From assembly GCA_029204225.1 (NCBI GenBank), contig CM055107.1:7722873-7786872 (forward strand): a stretch of DNA of 64,000 nucleotides, written 5' to 3'. Below are positions 56,185 to 64,000 of this stretch, one piece after another. The position numbers and the translations under genes were made by a program. Each line of letters starts with the position of its first letter. Position 1 is the first letter of the stretch. This DNA comes from Diphasiastrum complanatum (Eukaryota; Streptophyta; Lycopodiopsida; Lycopodiales; Lycopodiaceae). The notes under the pieces are model-generated. The model saw only the letters and a program-made list of their open reading frames with translations. It ran no database searches and had not been told where the DNA came from.

Positions 56185-58454
56185 TTAGAAGTCTGGTCGC
56201 ATGCAGATCATTACGTACATGAGTGAAGTAATGGATTGAAATGGGTAGCATTTCATCTCCTCCTTTTCTGCCTCAGTTTGAGAAGACTGTTTCTTTGATA
56301 GCTTTAGTCCAAGGTTGAGTGGAAAGAGACTGGGTTTGTAGTTGGCCATTGCATACTTTTCCAGCATGTTTTTGAGATATCATTGCTGACCGATTTTGTA
56401 AGTAGGCAGCTGTAGTAACAACTTTCGTCCAAAATTTCTTTGGAAGAGAGACATGGGCCATTATGCTCTTAGCACTTTTGATGAGTGTCCAGTTCTTTCG
56501 CTCAGCTACACCATTGGACTAAGGTGAGTAGCTGGTTGTATATTGTTGATGTATTGCGTTGGCCTTGCAGAACTCCTTGAATTCTGTGGAGATGTACTCG
56601 CTCCCTCCATCTGTGCGTAGAGCCTTGAACTTCCTCTAGGTCTGGTTTTCTGTAGACGCCTTGAACTACTTGAAGAACTTGAATGCTTCAGATTTGTTTT
56701 TCATATAGTAGGTTGCAGTCCTTCGAGAGAAGTCATTGATAAAGGTTAGGAAATAGAGATCTCCCCTTGTGGAAGCAGTCTGCATCGGGCCAAAAATGTC
56801 ATTGTGTACAAGGTCAAGCAAGCCCTTGTATGAGCTGAGTCTGAACTGAAGGGACTTCTAGCATGCTTGCTAATAATACAACTTTCGCGTGGAGAAGTTG
56901 GCTTGCTGACTGAAGACATGTCTTGTACTAGACTCTGAGTTGACATTTGCTGAATACTTTTGTAGTTAAGATGGCCAAGTCTGAAATGCCACAACATATC
57001 AGTTGATTCAGAAGTGGCTGTGTGAAGAGCTTGACTGTTAGAAGAATAGCAATGGCTAAGTTTGTAAAGATAGTCGCTTCTTCTTCCGTAGGCTAGAACC
57101 TTCCGGAATTTGTCAAGAATTGTGTAGCCATTGTATCGAATTCGACCCTCCGACCTGAATCGGTGATTCTGCTAACTGAGAGCAAATTCTTGATCGGATT
57201 TGGAACGTGGAGAACGTTGGACAACAACTTGACCTCACCTCTCTTGAATTCAACTCTGATTGTTCCTTCACCTTCAATTGAATGTGATGAGTTGTCTCCA
57301 AGTTGCACAACTCAAGAGTGGGTGAATGACTTGTAGTCTTTGAACTAGTCGCGATGGTGAGTCATGTGTTGACTTGCTCCGAAATCTAGATACCAAGAAT
57401 TGATATCTTGTTGTTCTCCGACTTGGTCATGAAAGCTGCTTCATCTTCCTCTTCTTCTTGTTGCTAATTTGAGTGGCTTGTTGTAGCACTATGTTGTATG
57501 CTTCTTCTTTTTGTTGTTGTACTTCAAAGTTTGGCAGTCCTTGATTTCGTGGGCAGTCCTCTAACATTATTTGCAGAATAGTTTCTACACAGGTTGGAAT
57601 GATGAAGAGCTTTAATTTGATCATGGACCGGAATTTGGTCCAGACTGCATGTTGCTCTTCTTGTCAGTATAGCTTGACTTTGTAGATCTCTTGAATCTAA
57701 GCTTTTGATTTTTTGAATACAGAGCTTGAGGATCCGATCCTGAGCCTAAGGAGGATGCTAATCTTCTTATCTCCTCTTGTAGGAGTAGTGAAATTACTCT
57801 TGATAGAGTGAGGTGCTCCTGGGTAGAAATTTCTATTACCCAATTTTTGTAGACTTCAAGTAGACTCGAGAGTCATGAGTGCATCAGAATCTTCAATAAC
57901 TGTAGTCATATGTTCCATAAGATTTTTGAAAGTGTTGACGTGACTCGAAACACTATCTGCATCAGACATTTTGAGGTTGAAGAATTTCTTCCTCAGATGG
58001 AGCTTGGATGTAATGTCTCTAATGTCATAGAGAGTTGCTAGGATATCCCATGCATCCTTAGCGGTCTGAGCAGCACATATGTGGCTGATCTGAGTGTCCT
58101 TGATATTGAGGGTGATCATGGCAAATGCTTTGCCATCTCTTAGTCTCCACTTGGTGATGACGGTTGCATCACCTTCTGGTTTGAGCTCTATGCCATCAAT
58201 GATGTCCCACAATTCTTTGGCTAGAAGTATAACCTTCATCTTGAATTTCCAGAGATGGTAGTTATCTCCATCGAGTTTGTCAGTGAGAGATGAATTGGAT
58301 GATGGATCCATTTTGGTTGGACTAGATCGTTGGTAGAAACAACGATTGTCTGAATATTGTTGGTTGTGTATTTGCTTGAAAGTTGTCTTAATAGAAACAA
58401 GACTGATAATCCGCGGTAGAAATGCAAATTATTGAAATGTCTGCTTTGATACCA
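56185..58454 (-). pseudogene. Tnt1-like copia relic
   Basis: The minus-strand PBS (TGGTATCAAAGC) is at about 58453-58442. Gag is 58311-57856 (LDGDNYHLWKFKMKVILL; AWDILATLYD). 57310-57093 is the protease body (LLSNVLHVPNPIKNLLSVSR). 56997-56746 is the GAG-pre-integrase site (LWHFRLGHLNYKSI). 56461-56273 has an integrase block (LPKKFWTKVVTTAAYLQNR). 56367-56185 has the RT-RNase H junction (LKLSKKQS; SLMYVMICMRPD). Most of integrase and RT is deleted and frames shift repeatedly. It ends at the minisatellite with no 3' LTR visible. It belongs to a different lineage from copia-A and copia-D. Confidence 0.85.
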
Positions 58455-59280
58455 TGTCATAAAACGATGGTCGTGAGCGCAGCGGAAGCTCGATTGCTCA
58501 GAGTGTAGGTGTGTAGGAACGGAAATGCAATAGTTAGCAGCAGAAATATTCAAGTAGAAGAATTCATACAGTTTCCGCAAATGAACGACGTAGCAGTGAG
58601 ACAAAAATTGCACTCTGATAAATATCAATAGTGAGTACAATGGCTTGAAGTAATAACTTCATCTTGCTAAGCGTGATAACGCTGGCTTCAGATAACTCTA
58701 ATTGAAAGAGAAAATCAGATTGTTCTTCTTCTTAATGCTTACATAGCTTGATTCAACTAATATAGAGATTTACAAGAGAGAAAATATCTTACAAGCCTTT
58801 AAGGCTATTTACGCCAGTCTTTGCATATGTATAAAAGTTGGTAACTGCTTCACTGCCTTTTGGATATTTGGTTGTCCAGCTGTTTTTAGGGTTGCTGATA
58901 CGTTTGGTGACGTTGGTTTGCCAATGTAGAAAAATGCGAAAAAGCCGAAGGTGCCTTAGTTGAAGGCAATGAAAAAGACGAAGGTTTTCAAAAATGGTTT
59001 TAAGTCTGGGTTTAGTGTCGCATTTTTCGCAAAGAGGCAAAAAGGTGAAGGTGCCCCAAAAATGGTTTTAAGGCATTCTGGATTTAGTGTCGCATTTTTC
59101 GCACAGAGGCGAAAAAGATGAAGGTGGTCCAAAAATGGTTTTTAAGTCATTTCGGCCAGTGTGTCACTTTTTTCGTGAAGGCACGGAAAAAGGGCGAGGA
59201 AGGTAAAAAACAAAGGTGCCTTAAATTATTTTAAGGCTTCAATGGAGAAAACTTAAAAAGGGAAACATGTGAAGGTCCGC
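58455..59280 (-). repeat. 5' LTR of the Tnt1-like relic (outer end uncertain) with ~72-bp tandem repeats
   Basis: Starts TGTCATAAAACG next to the PBS. A minus-strand TATA-like TTTTATACAT lies near 58825. Within it, about 58985-59185 holds three imperfect ~72-bp units, each containing CAAAAATGGTTTT, TTTAGTGTCGCATTTTTCGC and GCGAAAAAG.TGAAGGTG. The outer end is not defined. Confidence 0.55.
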
Positions 59281-60154
59281 AATCATGTTGTCGGCCTTCT
59301 GTTTTCAAGATGCTCATTACTTAACGGTTTTTAAGGTTGAGCATAAAAAATCTAACATCGGCGTGGCTCTATCATGCGTGAGTTGCCACATGAATTGCCA
59401 CACGAACATGACGAGCTTCAAAATGACCCCGTGTTATATGCATGGCAAAGTGCCAAGGTATGTAGTTGTGCATGACTTAAGAACAACAAACAATCTTGAA
59501 TCTAGCTTGTCTTGGCAAGAGCTGCTCTTTGTCATATAGAAGATTGATCAAAATCAAATATGATGGTGCAACCACCTTCTAGAACCTATAAACAATGTGT
59601 TAAGCTTCCTATCAATGCATGACATATATGCCATATGTTGAATGTTCTATCAAGTTACAAATTGTCCAAACAAAACAATCTACTGGAAATTGCAAAATCT
59701 CAACTTTCTGATTAATCTCTCAAAGATTACATTAGTATATGAAGGAAATTAGCTCGGATGCCAACTTTAGGATTTGTGACCAACCATTGCAGACATAAAC
59801 TTGACATCTAAATCCTAATATGGCTCATTAGCCCTAACTTTCGATTGCATATGAGATGGGTCCTCATGCCAAAAATTTCTATTTTTAGATCCTATTTTCT
59901 CTCCAAGGTAACATGGCAAGTTCCACTCACATGGGAAGCAGTTCGAAGCCTTAAATAGGGAGTATAAATCATATATTATTATTTGATCATTTATCCAAGT
60001 GTCAATGCTAATAGCTCATTATCGAATGACCTAAAACCATTAAGCTAAACTTGTGTAATTGTCAACACCATTTTTTTTGTAAATATGAGCCATTGCAATA
60101 TTCTATATGTTGGGTGTCATGTGCCCATTTCAATGACTTTTTGATGTAACAATG
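59281..60154. other. Unassigned non-coding stretch
   Basis: An 84-codon ORF at 59285-59539 has no recognisable similarity. Nothing else is seen. Confidence 0.35.
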
Positions 60155-60837
60155 TGTGAAAGTACTGTACTTTAGGACCATAGATGGATCTACAAAAGAT
60201 CCACGAGAGTGATTGGATGCTTGCTTAACAATCTATCAAAAAACTAGACACAAAAAAGTTGATCTAGATTGGCAATTTGACAAACAACAAGCATTAACAA
60301 TCAAAAGCATTGATCAACATTGAAATATGAGCCCACACGTGTGTACTACAGGCTGTAGTATGGCCTTCAAGCTGAAAAACAAGTAGAAATTGATTTGGTT
60401 GCATTTGGATCACAAAAACTCAATGTACATAGTGGAGTAGCTTGAGTTTGCCAATGAGCTCCAAAAATACTCTATCTTCTCACTATGGAGAGAGGGAATA
60501 CATAGCAAATTCAACTTCCTACTTCAAGTTAGGTGGATTTCCAGCATGTAATAAGGAAGTTAACTCACTCTCCTTGCCCTAAAATGAAACCCTAGCCTAG
60601 ATCCTAGAGTTATGCTTGGTAGGTTGGTCAAATTTTCACCTTAAACTTAGGTGTAGGTCCTATAAAGTAGGGATGACCACCAAATAGACATGAGCAACTC
60701 TCTTGACTTGACCTAACCTACATTAGGAGTGGGTTTCCACATGTCACCTTGGTCTTCCATGTGTGGAACCCAATTATACACAATATTTACAAAGTTCTAC
60801 ATGGCTATATTTGCCAAAATAGGCCATTTTTCACACT
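60155..60837 (-). repeat. 3' LTR of minus-strand copia-G
   Basis: 683 bp from TGTGAAAGTACTG to TTTTTCACA. The purine tract GAGGAGGAG (minus strand) lies directly inside 60837. CACACGTGTG is at 60334-60343. Confidence 0.85.
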
Positions 60838-62160
60838 CCTCCTCAAATCTAGCCTTGGAATTAATAATGTATGTAGATCTCATAGAAAAATGGTTCATCA
60901 AGCATTGAAGCAAGAAAAGTGTTGAAAGTGAATGGTTGAGAATGTTCCCCTTGATTACCTTTTCCAAGATAAGTGAGCCTTGAAGGCTCAGTCCTTACCT
61001 TTGTGGATCTTCTTGGAGCACTTGATCTTTGAGGTGGATCTTCAAATCTCCATCACTTTGTTGCTCCTCCTCAATCCTTGCAAGATCATTGATGCCAAGG
61101 TTGTTGATATCACATTCATTCACACAAGATACTAGATGGATCCAAGCATCTCTTGTATAAACATCTAAGAATGTTTCATGCATCTTATCATCACTACTTG
61201 GTACATGAGAAAAAGAGTGCACATTTGAATGAATGATTTCCTCTTTTGCCATAGCAATTTAAGCATCCAACTTAAACAAACTACCTTGTTTAACACCATT
61301 TGCTATGCAAATATCATTCTTCATGATGTAACAAACTCCATGCTTGAAGTGAACAACTAAACCATCATCCATTAGTTGTCCAACACTAAGCAAGCTCTTG
61401 GTAATTGATGGTACAAAAAGAACATTGTCTAGATCCATCCTTTTGTTAGATCCTAGACTTAATGAGATGGTACCAATACCATCTATCTTACATTCTTGAT
61501 CATTTGCTAAAGAAACAAATTTATTAGCACCATTGAAAGAGTGTAAGGTTGAGAATGTGTCCTTTTGGAAAGTCATGTGAGAGCCAGCCCCACTATCAAT
61601 CCACCAAGTGTCCTTTAAGTTGCTTTTACTTGTTGGAGTGTATGTAGATGCCATCAAAGATGAGATCTCCTCATCTCCATCCTCTTCATATGCAAGGTTT
61701 CCATGTTCTCATTCTTTTCTTGGTGTGGGCATCCTCACTCTTCAGCCACTAATACATTGTGAAGTTTTTCTATAGCTGGCAAAGTGTCTTGCATGGCAAA
61801 ATTTTGGACCAAATTTGCAAAGTCATCTCCTAGATTATTAAGGAAAATTTGTACAAGCTCTCCATCATGAATCTTCTCTCCAATGGAAGCCAACTCCCTA
61901 TTTAGAGACTTGATTCTGAGTACATAATTTTGTGCACTCTCCTCACTTCTCCTCATGCTTTGCAAAATCTGATTTCTAGGCATAAGTACTCTTGAAGTGT
62001 TACTAGATTCATAGATTGATTTTAAAGACTCTCAAGCCTCTTTAGCACTAGTACATGCTGATACTTCTCTCAACAAATCATTGCTCACATTCATCTTCAC
62101 ACAATGAAGTGCAAGCCTAGATTTCTTCTTGTATCTAGATTGATCTTCGTATTCAGAGTC
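60838..62160 (-). pseudogene. copia-G gag and protease relic
   Basis: 62150-61735 encodes gag in two frames (RLALHCVKMNVSNDLL; QNYVLRIKSLNRELASIGEKI), close to copia-D. 61657-61259 is the protease (WWIDSGAGSHM, then LDNVLFVPSITKSLLSVGQL) and is open. 61252-60995 holds an integrase scrap (HSNVHSFSH, FLDVYTRDAW) and a non-homologous tail; the rest of pol is missing. At the gag end the sequence changes near 62150 to an acidic reading (DVDSDFEYIDDGDSEYED), so the true gag start, leader and 5' LTR are lost or were replaced. Confidence 0.85.
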
Positions 62161-63432
62161 ACCATCGTCTATGTACTCAAAATCAGAGTCAACATCCATA
62201 TTGACAATTGACGGACTTGTAGGTTATGCTATACTGAACTGAAGTTTATATGCAATGGACTTCGATAAATAGCTTAAATGCTCTTTTCTCCACCCAATTG
62301 AAACTCAGAGTTCTATGATGAGTGAAATTGAAAAGGAAAAAACTTGTAGGTCATATAAAACTGAGCACTTTTGCTTTTTACAATATTCAATTCCGAACTC
62401 AGATGGAGACGATATGAGGATTTGAAAATACGCAAATAATATACAAGGAAATTTGACCGAGGGAGAAAGAAGGGGTCTTAAAAAAATATTAATGGAAAAT
62501 AATAATTACAAAATTTCAATAACTTTTCGATGTTCGTCTCGTCGTTTGGATGACTTTTCGTTTTTACTGCGCTGGAATCCAAGCTCAAACAAGAAAGTTA
62601 TGGAAGTTTAAAGAAATTAAAATAAATTGAAATAACAACTTAGAAGAAAGGGGAGTTAAAGAAAATTAAAAATTGAATTTTATAAATCTTTGAAATCCAT
62701 GAACCATTGTAGTGCTCGTAGAAGAATAGAAAGAATCGTGAAAATTTTAAAATTTATGGCAAATGTTTTTCAACGGTTGCTAATATGGTGCATTTGGATG
62801 CTCGTGAAGGATTTTGGAAAACTGTAAAAGAAATTTTAAAAAAAAACTAGGAATTTTTTTTTTGGGCACAAAGGGGATGAGAAAGGAGGAATATGTTAAA
62901 GAATATTTATTTCCAAAGAATATTCCCACAAATCTTTGCAGGTGCGCGGGCAGGTTGAGAGAGAGAGAGAGAGAAGAGGAGGGTGCTGCTGTGAAAAAGA
63001 AAACTAACAAAACTAGAGCTACAAATCAAGATTTGTCATAACTTTTTGAAAACTAATCTAAATGATCTGCCATTTGGATCAGATCAAAGCTAAGACAATG
63101 CTCTAAAGTCTTATGTAAAGAAATTTGAAATTGAAACTCAAATCAAACCTGAAAATGCAAACAAAGTGAAATGAAAATTCTAGTCACTTATTTTGATAGC
63201 TTTTGGGAAAAGTGCAATAACTTTTGCATTTCTTATTCAAATTGCTTGAAAATTGGTGCAAATTAAAGCTGAAACAAAGTTATTGAATCAAATTAGAAAC
63301 AAAAACTAAATTGAATGTTGAAAATTGGTTTGAGTAGACTTGAAAAACTCAAAGTTAGAAATTAGCAAAAAGAAAGCTACAAAAACAATAAACTCATCAA
63401 ATCTAATGAACTTCACATAGGATCATCATGAA
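62161..63432. other. AT-rich non-coding stretch
   Basis: No gene recognised. A short (GA)n lies at 62957-62974. It may be upstream or intronic sequence relative to the gene at the right edge. Confidence 0.4.
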
Positions 63433-64000
63433 TCAAGGATCTATGCTGATACCAAGAAATGTCATATGCCAAATCCCAAGCAAATAGCAATTACAAAGAA
63501 GTAAAGCTAATAGCAAAAAAAGTACAAGACCATCAAAATGCCCATTTGGTAAAATCTCTAGGAATATAAACATAGCCGCCACAGTATAAAGACTTTCTGT
63601 AGCCCTTGCATAGCAAAGGGACCCCTGCTTGCGCTGATCACTTCTGATCACATGTCCGAAATAGGCTGGCTGTGATAGCAGCTGTATAAATAGAAATATA
63701 AGCATATATTGTAGAGCGTGCAACGGGATGACAAGGAAATTGAAACTAAGGAATCGAAGAACTGGTAGGCCTATAGTAGGCTTAAGACTGTCATGCAATT
63801 CCAAAAACTCTAATTTGTCCTGCTCCTGGCCTCCCGCGCCTTCCAAATCCCTCTTTTCTTTGCGGGCTCTGGCTCGGCTTGCCTCAATTGTCAACCAATT
63901 GATGAATGGTCTGAAAGTGTACCGAAGAAATGCCTCACTCACAATGATACCCCAGCATGTCCAGAAAATGGATCGAGTAAAGTAGGTGCCAAATCCACTG
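63433..64000 (-). CDS. Membrane protein, partial (runs off the window), family unknown
   Basis: The minus-strand frame is open from the window edge (SGFGTYFTRSIFWTCWGII) to a stop at 63433; a start is not visible, so the gene begins beyond 64000. It shows a first hydrophobic segment at the edge, a basic Arg/Lys/Glu-rich loop (EASRARARKEKRDLEG), then hydrophobic stretches around VLRFLSFNFLVIPLHAL, YTVAAMFIFLEIL and VLFLLLALLLC. The first half has the balanced composition of a real exon. The second half (below about 63700) may be intron read-through. I do not recognise the family. Confidence 0.45.
   Translation of the reverse strand, partial: SGFGTYFTRSIFWTCWGIIVSEAFLRYTFRPFINWLTIEASRARARKEKRDLEGAGGQEQDKLEFLELHDSLKPTIGLPVLRFLSFNFLVIPLHALQYMLIFLFIQLLSQPAYFGHVIRSDQRKQGSLCYARATESLYTVAAMFIFLEILPNGHFDGLVLFLLLALLLCNCYLLGIWHMTFLGISIDP

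Noticed and set aside
59285-59539. 84-codon Cys/His-containing ORF
   Set aside because: The Cys and His spacing fits no zinc motif, and there is no supporting context.

Overview
The window looks like nuclear DNA of a land plant with a large, repeat-dominated genome (a fern, gymnosperm or similar would fit; the sequence alone does not settle which). The evidence is Ty1/copia elements primed by initiator-Met tRNA, Ty3/gypsy elements primed by tRNA-Asp, a plant chromovirus end, a CACTA (En/Spm) transposase with DUF4216, a fasciclin-like arabinogalactan (FAS1) fragment and GT-AG introns. The base composition is AT-rich. I see no rRNA, tRNA or CRISPR. At most three pieces could be host genes: unknown multi-exon coding at 20.2-21.0 kb, an unassigned terminal exon at 50.73-51.08 kb, and a membrane-protein gene running off the right edge.

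Layout: 0.4-2.9 kb holds degraded copia pieces. 2.9-18.9 kb is a minus-strand Ty3/gypsy element (gypsy-1) with a long extra coding region between integrase and the 3' LTR. It is split by a young plus-strand copia (copia-A, 9746-15794, TSD TTGCA) that landed inside the second zinc knuckle of its gag. 18.9-20.2 kb is the 3' end and LTR of a plus-strand chromovirus. 21.9-29.1 kb is a second, related minus-strand gypsy (gypsy-2) that lacks integrase but keeps part of the same extra ORF. 29.2-30.7 kb is a minus-strand copia relic. 30.7-32.7 kb is an intron-containing, decayed gene that may encode a DDE transposase. 33.0-46.1 kb is a copia relic (copia-C) carrying two insertions: copia-D (34122-40435), full length with LTRs that look identical and an uninterrupted 1326-codon gag-pol, and copia-E (41247-44679, minus), an older deletion derivative. 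46.1-47.8 kb is another copia gag with two LTR ends facing each other as an 85-bp inverted repeat. 47.8-49.6 kb is a truncated CACTA transposase. 50-54.9 kb is mostly non-coding, with long (CT)n tracts, one exon and the FAS1 fragment. 54.9-56.1 kb is a degenerate 'GACTCGAATTTTT' array. 56.2-59.2 kb is a Tnt1-like copia relic, and 60.2-62.1 kb a further copia relic.

The copia elements form a cascade in which young elements insert into older members of the same family. Across otherwise diverged copia LTRs the palindrome CACACGTGTG (ACGT-core G-box/ABRE type) recurs, suggesting a shared transcriptional trigger. The two gypsy elements share an unusual architecture: an extra ORF after integrase, a conserved TATA-bearing block in front of it, and family-specific short motifs repeated in both untranslated regions. 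Premature stops in gypsy-1 fall where Gln or Arg codons are expected and fit C-to-T decay of CAG and CGA, as methylated DNA would produce.
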